In this document: piece by piece, positions 22,158 through 34,481 of the stretch | Position numbering within the stretch: position 1 is the first letter of the stretch | Layout: every line of letters begins with the position of its first letter | NCBI GenBank assembly: GCA_014058105.1 | Contig: JACGCM010000677.1 | Location: forward strand, 434,001-498,000 | Direction of reading: 5' to 3' | DNA length: 64,000 nucleotides | From: Kingdonia uniflora | Lineage: Eukaryota > Streptophyta > Magnoliopsida > Ranunculales > Circaeasteraceae | Position numbers and translations under genes: made by a program | The notes under the pieces: model-generated | The model's database searches: none | What the model saw: the letters and a program-made list of their open reading frames with translations, nothing else | What the model was told of the DNA's origin: nothing

Positions 22158-23500
22158 TAACAGGTGGTTCTGATTTTACTACTTTAGAGCTCACTACGCT
22201 TCGTAGTGAACCCTCTTTTAAAAGAGGAACACCCCAACATAAAAACTTGTTTGGCTAATCTCACTATGCTATTTTAGTCAAAAAAAGATTTTTAAGTTTT
22301 CAACGCTAATGATGATAAAAAAAAGTTGGAAAAAATAAATAAAATAAGCTCCCAATGCTAGGGTCCTAGCATTGATGGGTAATATTGAAAGTTGTTGGCA
22401 TTGCGTTTCTATAACATTCAAAACGCGGGTAATATTGAATTTCCAACACTAAGAGCCTATCGTTGATGGGTAATATTGAAAGCTACACCCAACATTTCTA
22501 GAACATACAAAACGTAAGGTCTAATCGTTAATGGGGAAAAACCCTAAAAATTATTTTCGTAAATTTATTCTCAAAAACTCATCCAAACATGAATTTTAAC
22601 AACTTTCTCACAATCACATACCCAAATTGACTTAGTCAATATATCTCAAGTTTAATTTTGAATATCAGTGGTATTATCATAAATTTTAAATTTTGAGTTG
22701 AGATATGCCTAGAGAGAGAAAGTGAGATGTAGAAAGAGGACAAAATAGAGACGATGACGACGATGGAAATATCAAGCAGGGTTCTAGTACTTCATCGGAG
22801 TTTGAAGAACGAGTTCGAGGAAAATGAAACTCGTAGAGAAAGAGAGAAATCGTGAAGAGAGGGAGAGATTTTTGTTATGATTAGTCTTTTTTTTTAGTTA
22901 TAAATTCAAGGGAGGAGGACTCCTCTTGGTAGTGTTTTAATAAAAAAGGGTAGTGAAGATAGAATGACCCACCCCTAACCTCTCAAAAGCTTGCCGCGTA
23001 AGGACTTTTTCCTAGTTTTCACTCTATATAAACGACTTGTTGTAGGTGTATATTATTGGTGCATCTCCAGCAGAGCATAGGACCTTCTTGAATATGCCCA
23101 CTGAATTGGTATTTTCTCAAGATTGGCAAGTATGACGATCTTCGAAAAAAGAAAATATACAACATGTGCAAGTTTAAAGAATGATTGAACTAACTGCTAT
23201 CGAGAGTGTTTTGAGTGAAGCTAGTGGTATTAAGCTATACTAGTATTACCGCTAACGGTAGGGAGGCCGACGTAATGTTATTTTAAAAGCCAAAAAAGCT
23301 AAAAAGGCGTGCCTTCGGCACTACACCTCTTTAGCTTTGAAACTTGCTCAATTTCACAAGAAAATTTGCAATTGGCAAATTTTAAAAAAATTGGCAACAC
23401 TTCCCTAGTTTCATAGACTATAAACAACATACAAATTATTTACAAACCTGTATAACAATCATTCGGCACAACTACACCATACAACATGCACAAAAACACT
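22158..23500. other. Non-coding, partly repetitive spacer
   Basis: The phrase GGGTAATATTGAA occurs three times (22375-22480) within imperfect repeats, and short CACTAC/GTAGTG words lie near 22190 and 22955, hinting at a small decayed DNA transposon. No target duplication could be found. A self-complementary CGTGCCTTCGGCAC lies near 23310. No gene was recognised. Confidence 0.3.
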
Positions 23501-23639
23501 TTAATGTCATGTCTTGAGTTTTTCATAATATCAAATAACCCCTTGATGTGCATTGATGGATCACGAAGGAATACAGTCAGATGCTCATTAATGGATCACG
23601 AAGGAATACAGGCAGATGTTCATTGATACCCAAGATCCA

Positions 23640-24251
23640 TAGCAATTTCCTCATGTAACCATGACCTGAAAATTCTTCTACAATAGCAACATCAGTCAGT
23701 TGCAGTCATTATTCCTCGAATAGTTAATATTAGTATCTTCCCGTATGCATTTAGCCACACAATAGCATTTGTTGAAGATGAAGAAAGGCTTGAAGGCCAG
23801 GAGAAGCATGCACAACCAAGTAATGTGTTTATAGAATGTATTAATACAATGACCATAACTTCTCCTATGAAACCCTTAAACAAATCCAGGAGCTGCAAGC
23901 AATGAAAATAACATTCCAAATATTTCCAGGTTCAGTGAAAAATCCAGAAAATCTTCCATTCCTTTTAAAGAACTACTCATGTATCCCATATATAAAAAGA
24001 AGTTTGTTCATAGAGGGCATACCTTTGGTGATGATGTAAAGTCTAGCCTGTATTGCTCGAATGAGTTTTCGTAACCTCGAATTCTTTTACCCCATGAGAA
24101 TCGTCACAGCAGTGTAGAGACCAGCTACACAAGCGTATTCAGCAATGCCAGTGGAATTTCTCGATGCCCACCCCTGCACTAGTGTTGGGAACAGTGGAAT
24201 GACCACTGGTGACCACAGAACAAGAACCATACAAGCAAATCCAAGAATCCT
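23640..24251 (-). pseudogene. CAAX-protease (CPBP)-like gene relic, two exons
   Basis: The upstream exon (24251 to about 24024, minus strand) encodes ILGFACMVLVLWSPVVIPL, then GIAEYACVAGLYTAVTIL and, one frame over, KRIRGYENSFEQYRLDF. A small deletion at about 24090 shifts the frame. The next exon starts at 23892 with LLDLFKGFIGEVMVIVL, continues to LTIRGIMTAT, and then frameshifts. The glutamate pair VEEF and RSWLHEEIA follow in different frames; in live proteins they form the EExxxR membrane-protease motif. The match is to the plant multidomain CAAX-protease proteins, which are membrane proteins. The rest of the gene is absent. Confidence 0.6.
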
Positions 24252-24518
24252 ATAGAAATATAGTTATAGTCATATTCATCACATACCTCTTTATTAACAA
24301 GTCCCAGAAAGTTCTCATATTTCCCACTCACTAACTGCAAATAAAAGAGTCCAGGTAAGATTGACAGCAGATAGCATCTCCTGAAACCTTGGTTTAAAAT
24401 CTCAGCCGATATACTAATAAATACAGGTATCTCACCATAGTTTGATATTTTGATCTTTGCTTCTTAGAGCATGCTAAAGATTTAAAACAACTACAAAATT
24501 TTGTAACCCAAATCTTAC

Positions 24519-24695
24519 TGAGGCTGAAGCAAGGACAGATAAGGCACGACTGAGCTCAAAGAGCTGCTCCTCTTTCTCTAATGTTTTTGCAACCACCTGC
24601 TCTTGTACGTCTCTCTCCATTGGCATTGGCATCCCCTCTGAAGCCACATCAATTTGGTTAATTGCCCGTCCAACTTGCATTTCTTCCTCTCCCTC
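24519..24695 (-). pseudogene. Single LETM1-like exon
   Basis: A 177-bp exon with AG acceptor and GT donor on the minus strand is open for 59 codons and ends TLEKEEQLFELSRALSVLA followed by SAS. That block resembles the penultimate region of plant LETM1, an inner mitochondrial membrane cation/proton exchanger. No neighbouring LETM1 exon was recognised on either side, so this looks like a captured or left-over exon. It could instead belong to the CAAX-protease relic next door. Confidence 0.4.
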
Positions 24696-24699
24696 CTAT

Positions 24700-25787
24700 A
24701 ATTAAGTAACACAGTAGAAAATTTTAATATAACAGATTAATGTTGATAAGAAGTTTGTAGTTTCAGACTTCATGCCTTATAGGTACATATATTTATAAAT
24801 TCGAAGTGCCTAAAGTTGCATGATCTGTCGAAAGGATCACAATTCAAATTACCGACATAAAGAGAGAAATAAGGGGAGTCAACTCCAAGTACTGAAATAT
24901 TACCAATGAGGCCATTAAGTTAAAGATATAGATGAAGGATGGCCTAAAATCTGGGCTTCTAGTAAAAGTCATTTTGAGAACAATAACAACCATATTTCTG
25001 GAAATGTTTGTTGAACTGCAAGTAGAAGATGGATACGTTCACTAAAACAGATCAAGGTACCTTGATAAGTTATTGCGTCTCAAGGGGCTCCAATTTCCTC
25101 CTCCCAGAAACTGAAACTTCAAATGCCAAACCTGTCCTGCCTAAAGTATCCATGACTTCATCAAACAGATGATAGTGTAGCTTGCACAGCTTCTACCGGC
25201 ATAAATTTTCTAGACACAGCTGAATCAAAAACGCAAGTTAAGTCCTGTTTGTAATTGAGAGTGAGATCTAGAGAGACGGAGAAGGGGGCCTGGAGAGATA
25301 GAGTGAGAGAGGAGAAATGAATTGGAAGATTACAATTTTGACATTGTATGAGGCATTTTTGACAATGAACACGACCAATCACCAGACGCTCTCACCATAT
25401 CTAACGTAAAGAAGACCTCCTAACGTCGGTCTTGATAAGCATCCAAAGCCAAGTTCATTATTAGCTATTCACAAGTTTTTACTTTTTAAGCAGTTAGAAG
25501 GGTTTGATTATCATAAAATTGTACCATAAGTTGATGACGGAAATATAGGGTTATTATTAGTGTCACAGAAAATGGAACTAAAGTACAAATAACCCAATAA
25601 ATACTGCATCCTTCAACTGCAAAAGTCGTTATACTAATTATAATATATTGTAAAAAGAGTCAAAACAAAAACACAAGCTGCAGAGAAATTCCTAATGATC
25701 CCTGCTTGCTTTTCCAAAAAAAAAATCTCCAGAAGCCATGAACCCCAGATAAAGCCAAAAATGTTAACAGCTTTACTCGTGAAGTGA
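24700..25787. other. 3' flank of the FKBP gene
   Basis: AT-rich with no convincing coding sequence. It presumably holds the FKBP 3' UTR (nearest to 25787 on the minus strand) and decayed DNA linking to the LETM1-like exon. Confidence 0.3.
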
Positions 25788-28700
25788 CTAATGGACGGAT
25801 ACCAACTCGACGTCAAATACCAGCCATGCATTTGGGGGTATTTTGCCAGCTCCTGTTTCTTTATAACTGCATTATGGAAGGAGTAAATAAATGAAATTTA
25901 AAATCAAGGTCAATGTGCAAATAAAAATAACAGAATAGACAATAGAGTACTTACGCCATCGATGGTGGAATTGTTAACCTTCTCTTGTCACCAACACGCA
26001 TACCTGCAAAAATAAGATTCAGAATTCAGAACTTCAACTGTTGTTATTTCAAATCAGTTATATTAGTAGCCAATTATATAAGATCAAGGTTGTGGTTGTG
26101 AGGATTAAGTACCATTAACCCCGACATCCCATCCTGATATCACTTCGCCTACACCTGCAACAAGAAATATGCAACTCGTAAGACAAATCAATGAATCACA
26201 TAATTAATAGACATGTAAAGCAAGCATAGCGAAAGAGTACCTAGACGAAACTTAAAAGGTGGTCCACCAACTGACGAGTCAAATATCTTTCCAGTTTTCT
26301 TCAACTTGCCAATATATTTCACAGATATCTGGGGGAAAAAAATAGCCTGTGTTTTAGTATATCCGGATTATAAAATGAACTTGAGATCAGTTGTGAACTT
26401 TTTCAGAATTACCTTCTTTCCAGGAGAAGCTTTTTGGCCGTCAGGTTTACCCATTTCAATTTCTTCAATAATTAGCCCATTGGAAAACTCTCTTACTTGT
26501 TGTGGCTTAACTTCAGACTTCTTGGCCTCAGTCGCCACAACTGCCTCCTTTTGCTTTATTTCATCAGTATTTGCATCCGTAGAGTCCTCTTCAGTCTTGC
26601 TCTTTTTGTTCTTCTTGTTCTTCTTCTTTTTCTTAACATCCGAGTTATCTTTATCAGAAACGGCGTCAGCAGTAGGTTTCTTGACACTTCTATAGAAAAT
26701 ATTTGTGAAAACGTTATATGGAAACTTGTAAACTATCTTCTTAGAAAAATGACATTAGGTAGAATAAAAAGAATAGAATTGGGAGTGACCTCTACTTATT
26801 TTTATTCGAAAAAATAAATACACTAAGTCCTATATTGCAATCGTCCAATTTAATTAAGCAAATAAATCGAAAATACAAGCAATTCAAATTAATAGACATA
26901 GAACTGATAGATATGGCCATTTATATAGTGGAACGCGGTTATAACAGAACAGACGAAACAACAATATATCTCATAAATTAGGTTGTATTTATGTCTGAAA
27001 GAATGACCATCTATTTAGTGGAACATGGTTATTACAGAATAGGTGAAACAACAATATATCTCATAAATCAGGTTCGCATTAATGTTTGAACATCCCTTCG
27101 TAACAAATTAGTCACACAGTATTAATTTTGAGAATAACAAGATACTATCACAAGTATAGTGACTATAGAATAAAAAGATAAAAATGAAATATTAAGATTC
27201 AGAAAGAAAACACACTGTACTATTCCGATTTACGATATAAAATATCATTAGCCGACAATTTTTTCAGCATTAGATAGCCTGAGCTTTTATAACCTTGTGA
27301 AAGATGGCGGGCAGCACTGTGGACACATTAATTTCCAAATTCGATAGATAGACATAAGTAGATTAAATGCTCACTTGTTAGCAGACAGTAGTACGTAATC
27401 TGCTTCATCTCCAACAAGCTGATCCTGAGCAGCATTATCTGCTTTTGCATTATCAGATTCGATTTTCTCTTCTCCGATTGTATTCGTATTATTGTTATCA
27501 TCCAATTTTTCAGATGTTTTCCCCTTATTTTTCTTCTTCTTCTTCTTTGGTTTTTCATCATTTTCATGACCAGCATCGGAAGATTGCGTCAAAGAGTCTT
27601 TAGGCTGTGCAACTCCCCTGGTTGTACACATCATTTAAACACGTCATTACAATATCGACTTTTAATTAATGGAGTTGAGCAGAAAGACAAAAAAATCTTA
27701 GTTTAAGTTGTTTTAGGTGCAACACACCTCTCCTAAAGGTGGTCACGTGAGGACATTATCGGTGCGTGTATAGTGGGGTCGTGACATTAGGAGTGATTTG
27801 GACCCAAGAGATTTGCTAGAAAATCCAAACATCCTAGAAACCAACTCCAAAGAAGCATTCATATGTCAAACATATGTCAAAGGATTTAATAACCAAAAGC
27901 CAAGCCAATGAGATAAAGAGACCTACTGTGATTGATCTCCTTGTTCTTGTTATTGCATTTCTTTATTAGGAATTAGATTCAAGCTTCGGGTGATTCTAGA
28001 TGCTATCTTGAAATTCACCTCTTCTATTTGTATTTATAAATTATTTATATTAAAGTAGTTATAAATATTAGTCACAGCTTAAAATACATTAACGGATGCT
28101 TTTCTACTGCTAACTTCTAACTAAATTAAATATTTCAGCAAGTCAGATAATTGGATGGTAATGAATTCATACACTATGATATGACAATATATTAACAGAA
28201 CTGGTTACTTTGAGTTCTGAAAGTTTTGCTTCCTTAACTATAACATAATTCTCAAGTAAATAAAAAGAAAACTCTGACCTTTCTGTCCTATCATCTTGAA
28301 TGATGTCCATTTTCCTTTTCAAGCCTTTGACTTGATCACCCTCATCTTTTACCCTTTTGTTCTTTGATAGGGAAGAAACTGGGAAACCGTCTTCATCTTC
28401 CACAGGGACACTGGTGTGCCCCTTGACAACAATTTTTCGATCATCATCATCTGAATCACTAATCTGGTATTTCTTCTTAAGGCGTTTAGAGCCACTATTT
28501 CCTTTAGCAGGTTGATCATCATTGTCCAATATCTCCTCATCATCATCATCAGCTGAATCACTAATCTGGTATTTCTTCTTAAGGCGTTTAGAGCCACCAT
28601 TTGCTTTAGCAGGTTGATCGCCATCATCCAATATCTCCTCGATCACCACTGGAGCGAGAAGCAGAATAGAGTAATATAGATAATCAGAATTATTTCAGTG

Positions 28701-30332
28701 CTATTAAAAGATGAATTAGTAGAACTAAGGGAAATAATGGACCATACAATAATTCAAATAAGTATCTTTATTACTTGCAAAATTTAGAGACCACATACAA
28801 CGTACAAATCCAGTACCTAAAATTAATCTGATTTTGTAACATACTGGCTTTGGTAAATTTAAGTTTCAGACAATCTGGCGATGTTAAAATGCGCAAAGAA
28901 TTTGACCTTGTTAAAATATGAAAGACATCTCATAAATCCTATGAAAATGTAGATGGCATTTCTAATGTAATAACTGATCATAAATTTATCAAATTATAGT
29001 AATTCCCCAGAACTTATTTGAGCAGCTGAACAAAGTTTTGGCTTGACATGAGAAAAGGAACATCTATCTCATGACAAAAATGTAATTTTCAAGTAATAAT
29101 GATGGTAATGTTTCACATAATGCACAACAAAACATGCAATTGTACATATGCTATTACATGGCATCATTGATAATGTGTTTACATGCCTTACCGTGTATAT
29201 ATCCTTTCATATTTATGTATCCCAGGGCCCCCATGCCTTCTCAGTTGTATGAGACTTTTTTTTTTTGAGACGGGACATTTTGACTGAAAATAACCAAGTC
29301 CTAACTTATTCTTATCTGTCCTACATTTCAGTTAGCATTTGAAGAGATCCCTTTTCTGCTCATTTTTTATGCATACAACACTCAAGTGTTATTTTTTATA
29401 AGGAAATCAACTTTATATAGATAGGCGTGCTGAAGTTTGTAATGAGAGCAACATCATGAATACACATTAAAGATGTAATTGCTTGAACTCGTCTATTAAA
29501 TTTTATTTATTTATTTTTTATCATTTAACACATTTTTTTCTTCTACATTCTACACAAATTCGCAAAAACATGATACAAGAAATACACATAACTACATAAG
29601 AGAAAAACTACTATACCTCCACTATTTCGTCTTGGTGAATCTGGAAACATTTCAATCCCATCGTCATCAATGAAGTCCTCTTCATACTCATCGCTAAACT
29701 CGTCCTCAGCATAATCACTCCCACTCTCAGACTCGTCAATATCTTCCCCATAAGACTCGCTTAAATACACAGTAAAGGAATACCACGACAAACAAAACAC
29801 AAAATCAAACCAACATTTCACAGTTAGCTAATTATAATCAAAAGGATACGTATCGCTGCCATCATGATTAAATTCCTGCCCATTTCCAAGATAATACCCA
29901 ATAAGATTGACACTTCTCGGACCCAGAACCGAGAAAACAACATCCTCCGCTTCCTCAAGTTCAATATTCAACGAACACGATTCTTTACCGCTTGGAATAA
30001 AATGGCACAAGATAATCGGACTCTTATCGCCAACATTAATCTGAACCGAGGTTTTCTTCGTGGAAGACCCCTCGATACCCAATGATGCCTAAACACCATT
30101 ACGAAATCTTAATAACAACAAGTTTTGAGAAAATTAAAAGATGGGTAAACAAACCTGAGAGATGTGAAGTCGTCCTCGAGAGTGCACGAGGCTATGAGTG
30201 AAAGGTTTTCCTGATTTGATTTCAACACCTGCGAGAAGAACAATTAGTGAAGGAAAATGAGATTGAAAAAAATGGGATTATATGAAGTTGGGGTTGCAGA
30301 GATTGGAGATTAAACAAACCCCAAAACGCCAT
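25788..30332 (-). CDS. FKBP53: Nuclear FKBP53/43-type peptidyl-prolyl isomerase
   Basis: Eleven minus-strand exons join in frame to 538 codons plus stop: 30320-30332, 30155-30228, 29850-30088, 29617-29759, 28279-28648, 27375-27617, 26413-26689, 26241-26328, 26113-26154, 25955-26003, 25788-25866. All introns are GT-AG. The N-terminus (MAFWGVEIKSGKP, residues 1 to about 110) is a nucleoplasmin-like domain, followed by an acidic tract (112-156), alternating KRLKKK/DDDD blocks (157-280) and Lys-rich tracts near 300 and 380 that look like nuclear localisation signals. The FKBP domain occupies about 430-538 (VREFSNGLIIEEIEMGKPDG, GVGEVISGWDVGVNG, IPPNAWLVFDVEL). In Arabidopsis FKBP53 is a histone chaperone acting on chromatin such as rDNA; the same role is inferred here. 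Residues 157-227 contain a 34-aa duplication. No damage was seen. Confidence 0.93.
26915..27095. repeat. 90-bp tandem duplication in FKBP intron
   Basis: Two imperfect units start at about 26917 and 27007 (CCATTTATATAGTGGAAC versus CCATCTATTTAGTGGAAC, both followed by AACAACAATATATCTCAT). They lie inside the intron between 26690 and 27374 and should not affect the protein. Confidence 0.75.
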
Positions 30333-30551
30333 TTTAGTGATTTGGATTAATTGATTAGGGTTTATGAGCCTCAAACAACGCCGCTCTGCTTGAACCCTCG
30401 CTACTAGAACGTTGAAGCGCTTAATGTATGTTGCGATATATATGGCGATACTAGATGTGTATCACGAAACTAACATTTCAATTTTTCAAACCATATACCG
30501 AGAAGAGAATGGTTTTGTCCCATATCAACCTTCAATTTTTTTATTCTCTTG
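30333..30551. promoter_or_regulatory. Probable promoter/5' UTR region of the FKBP gene
   Basis: Sequence upstream of the minus-strand ATG. No strict TATA box was seen. The region is short because a MITE begins (from this side) at 30554, so transcription probably starts within about 200 bp of the ATG. Confidence 0.35.
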
Positions 30552-31033
30552 TAAGAGCATCCATATCAGCCTAGCGATCCAAATCAACTAAAAACCTCTT
30601 TGGATCGCCATCGCTCAAATAGTGTTCCTATTGATAAAATCATTGGTTATCTGTGACGAGCATGTTCTGGTCAGGGTTGTCAGTTGGCCCACTTGATTGT
30701 ATGTGTAAAGCTTGATTGTGTACGTGTGAAGCATTAAAATAAAATAAAAACCCTAAACAAAACTTATTATTAAATTAAATAGAGGAGTTTTGTGCCAATT
30801 CAAATGGTATGGTGTATTCTTTATTTTATTTTATTATTTAAAAAAATGTTGTGCGCCAATTGAATTGGCGCTGAATTTCAAATAATTATAAAAAATAAAA
30901 AAAACCTCTGACATCAATCCCCACCCTGAAGAAGATCACTTTTCTACCCCTGGCTATATGTCATTTTTTATTTATTTATGATTTTAAGCCTACGTAGCTC
31001 GATAACTTAGCCAGTTTGCTACTAATGCTCTAA
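30552..31033. mobile_element. Tourist/PIF-Harbinger-like MITE
   Basis: The 476-bp element 30555-31030 begins GAGCATCC and ends AATGCTC, so both ends read GAGCAT inward. TAA flanks it on both sides (30552-30554, 31031-31033), the target choice of PIF/Harbinger. The interior is AT-rich and non-coding. The end sequence is close to that of the Harbinger element at 46331, which or whose relatives could have supplied the transposase. It sits immediately upstream of the FKBP gene. Confidence 0.65.
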
Positions 31034-31410
31034 GGCGTTAACGATGGTGCATAATATTTTAATTAAATTCTGACTAAAACATTTGGTGTTACTCATAAGA
31101 CCTAAACCCTCGCACCTTAGAGTTTTGCTGAAAATTTATCAAAAAGCAATGTTCTTATGATTCTAAGTGTTTATGTTGTGGCTTCAATTTAAAATATTAG
31201 GATGGTTTCCAAAATCCAAAACTCGAAATGTTTTGCGAATGTTTGTGTAAACACTAGTTTCCAAAAAAGACCACTAGGCCAATATAACCAACACCATGCT
31301 CGGCTAAACATAATGAATCAAGTTTTGTTTCCAAGTATGTCTTGATATTAGCTAGTAAACGTCGATGTAGTGTAACACAAATAAACCTTACGCAATTCAC
31401 GAGTGTGTGT
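31034..31410. other. Non-coding spacer
   Basis: AT-rich sequence between the MITE and the GST exon relic. No gene, repeat or regulatory signal was recognised. Confidence 0.3.
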
Positions 31411-31416
31411 AGAATT

Positions 31417-31520
31417 GAAGTGCTTGAATCCTCTTCAATATGTCCCGATATAAGTGGTGTGATGTGGTGGTTTCTGACTCATTTTACAATCTTACTGGTT
31501 GGTAATTATACTTACATGTA
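31417..31520 (+). pseudogene. Zeta-class GST exon 3 relic
   Basis: The stretch CTTGAATCCTCTT ... GTGGTGGTTTCTGACTCATT ... CAATCTTACTGG and the adjoining intron start (GTAATTATACTTAC) match the GST exon at 53584-53669 and its donor intron almost base for base. In frame it reads LNPLQYVPI then a stop. Only this exon and its donor flank were found here. It is a partial duplicate lying 22 kb from the longer gene copy, on the same strand. Confidence 0.75.
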
Positions 31521-31677
31521 CAACCACTATGAGTTTATGATACTTTTGCTCTGATGTTACTTGAATAAGAACTAGTTTTAAAGGACTGGAAAAGCTTCAA
31601 TGATACTTGAAAACTGAGCAAAGATTAACAAATATGCTCTATCTACGGCGGTTGAACATATATTTGCAAGTTGTTGA

Positions 31678-32407
31678 AACAAATTAGGGATTTTTTGAGT
31701 TTGGTCCCAGTTACATTTCGGATATTAGCCTTTAGTCCCCAAGTTGTTTAAATATTCACTTATGGTCCCCTATTTGGCTCTGACCGCAGGTCAACCACAT
31801 TTGAAGTCAATTTTTGACCTGAACCCCCACAAATGCCTTCACATAATTTTTACGAGATTTTAAGCAGCAAGTTAACCGGTTTTTTAGGTCACTTCCATGT
31901 CATCAATCCACATCATCCTGTAACAACAAAAAGAATCACAAAAAAATTTAGCTTTTAGTCTTTACATATTTTCCTGCAATTAGTTTCTAGTCCTCATTTC
32001 TTCAATTTCAGCTTTAATGGTAATTAATTAAATTTCACAACCCAATACCACATAAGAGCACACAACACAAGAATTCCCAACACCTCCACCTCCACCCCCA
32101 CCCCCACCCCCCATAACTATGATAGAGAGAAAAACAACAAATGAGAGAGAGAGAGAGAGATGACAATGACCATTGGTCTTACGTGGTCTGGTGACCTGAT
32201 GACAACCTGTTTACTTGTTTTCAAAATTCTAGTGAAACTCACGTAAGGGTAGATTAGGCATTTCATGTCAAAATTAGACTTCAACAAAGGTTTACTTGTG
32301 GTCAAAGTCAAATTGGGGACCATAAATAAATATTTTGACAACTTGGGGACTAAAGGCAAATATCTAAAATGTAAGTGGAACCAAACTTAAAAAATATCAA
32401 CAAATTA
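31678..32407. mobile_element. Non-autonomous Mutator-like element (MULE)
   Basis: Element 31687-32398 is flanked by perfect 9-bp direct repeats AACAAATTA (31678-31686 and 32399-32407). The terminal inverted repeats are about 115 bp long: the left reads GGGATTTTTTGAGTTTGG..., the right, inverted, GATATTTTTTAAGTTTGG..., and both continue through TTTAGTCCCCAAGTTGT. The interior has CCACCCCCACCC and GA microsatellites and no coding sequence. A 9-bp duplication with long TIRs is diagnostic for the MULE superfamily. Confidence 0.88.
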
Positions 32408-32654
32408 CAGCAACACTAACTCGGTTTATCTCAATTTTTATGTTATATCTCAACTCTTCTGAATATGTATCAAATGACAATTACTAGCCCAATGTCCCTA
32501 TGCATACAAAGTTTATAGAATCAAACTCCCGAAGCTTTACCCCGATCATACTCCAAGGATGCATACTAAGTCGGTGGTGCAAAGGAGAGAGTACTTATTA
32601 ACTAATTCAGTTGCTCGAAGTAAACATGGGTACTGTGAAGGATCAAGTATTGTT

Positions 32655-34481
32655 GCCTTCATCAATCCTCGGATAAATCTTGACAGGAAAACCCATTGTT
32701 GGAAAAAAGATCAGGACTACATTCTATAGGTTCGTTTAGGATCATTGGCGTCCAATGATAATTTATTATGAAATGATGGATTACCAGCAAAATTAGGATT
32801 CATGCAAACCCAATTTCATGACAAATATGTAAGCCTCCACCGAAAGGTAGATACGTAAAAGGAACAACTGCTTTTGAAGTGTTATCAAACCTGGATGGAT
32901 CGAACTTCTCTAACTCTGGGAAGATGTTTGCGTCCATGTGTGTTGACGATGCCACCTATAACAACTGTGATCAAGTTATCAAACATTCCATATAAACATA
33001 GCACATATTAGTAAATTTAGTATAGTAAGAGATATTATACGTACCCGCCATCCTTTGAGAATATCGAATCCACAAAACTTAGTATCTTTAGTAGTAATCC
33101 TGGTGCTTCCAAAAGTTGGTGGATTCAACTGCATGATCTCTTGCATTACTCTCCATGTATACTTCATTGACTATGTTTCGCTCCATAGAAGCTTTCCATT
33201 AACACCTATTATTCTTTCCTTAGCGATCGCATTTTGTTATGTTGTTAGATCCGACAATTATATATACTATGAGAATATACAAAAAATGGTTTATGTTAGT
33301 TAACAATTATGTCGAAGTGGTTAATTACCCTCAATCACCTTCATGTACAGGGTATCAGAAGAAAAGGCTCAAGACATAAGCAATCGTATCGTTTCTCGCA
33401 AAATGTAGAGTTAAGAGATTATTCACAATCTCATCATCTGATAACGATTTCCCTTCTTCATCTTGTACATTTAGAAAACTCATAACAATATCATATTGGA
33501 ATCCTTTTTTTTCTTCTGCCATCTCTATCTTCCTAATCTTAATAAGATCATAGAAAACCTAACACATCCTTGAGCGTGTCTTGCATGTTTTTCCAAATTT
33601 GGGTCCTGGAATGTTGAAAGGAATTTCCAGTAATCCTTTGTTGAGCATCTAAAGATCTTTTAGACGTAATACGTTTTCGTCCATGCCACCTTTTGGTAGT
33701 CCAAATAGTACATTACAAGAGACCATAAATATGACTTTCTTAGTTAACCTCACAAAATTCACCGAATCCTTGCCTTCCAACTCCCACAATAAACCCAGTT
33801 TTAAGGGGTATTTGGTTTTGCCACTAATTTGATAAACGGACTGGATATGCATTTTGGTGCTTGTTTTTTTGCCTAGATGTTTTGTTATAATTAGTGGCAA
33901 CAACGTGCTTATTTTCCATCAAAAAACAATTATGTGATAGATTGATAAAAAGAATGAAACATAACGGTGATACCTGTAGCAAATGTTTCTTAACGATTAA
34001 ATTCATCTCTCTTATGATTTTTTGAAGCTTTTCAAGTTTCTACATGTTCACCACAACACCTTTAAGAAGCTTATGCCTACTCCAACCAACACACACCACA
34101 CTATTTTTCCCCATAAGGTGGCCGCGTACATCATATTATCATTCACAACTCCATCATTACTACTCAACATGAACTTATTATCAGCTTGGCCAATCAATAC
34201 GGCAATCTTAGACCCCATCACACACGACACGAACACCGGACCATTTTTCTCACACGACTCTGTACCTATTCGTTAATCCCATCTTTCTTCAAGGCCATAT
34301 GTAACCCAATGGAATCTCCAATGAATGATGACCCCCCCCCCCCCAGAAGATTTTTCTTGTGGGGTTTGGAAACAAGATAGTAGTAACCAAAGAAGACGTA
34401 GAGAGATCCTAGCGTTACAAATACAACTATTGCTAGTAATGGCGTAATCGTGGACATCGAGTAGCCTAAAAACAACTCCAA
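32655..34481 (-). pseudogene. Cytochrome P450 pseudogene (CYP716/718-like)
   Basis: Pieces in order on the minus strand: membrane anchor (34481-34266, MELFLGYSMSTITPLLAIV), middle helices (FMVSCNVLFGLPKGG near 33690; SDDEIVNNLLTLHFA near 33410), the ExxR-to-PERF region (YTWRVMQEIMQLNPPTFGS and ITTKDTKF...GFDILKGW near 33150-33060), and the haem loop FTYLPFGGGLHICHEIGFA (about 32800-32860) with the Cys codon at 32821-32823. The invariant Arg two residues before Cys is His. The end WTPMILNEPIECSPDLF is near 32730. Frame changes and stops separate most pieces, and a 14-base C tract at 34331-34344 lies in the N-terminal part. Live relatives hydroxylate triterpenes or related terpenoids on the ER. 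Confidence 0.78.

Noticed and set aside
22170..22980. Possible CACTA-type MITE with CACTAC/GTAGTG ends
   Set aside because: The end words fit, but no 3-bp target duplication and little subterminal similarity were found.
26306..26817. Plus-strand frames rich in Leu/Phe/Ser
   Set aside because: They are antisense shadows of the Lys/Glu-rich FKBP exon at 26413-26689.
34331..34344. Run of about 14 C bases
   Set aside because: Probably a slippage-prone homopolymer in a dead P450; length may be a sequencing artefact. A similar G run at 45245-45257 was treated the same way.
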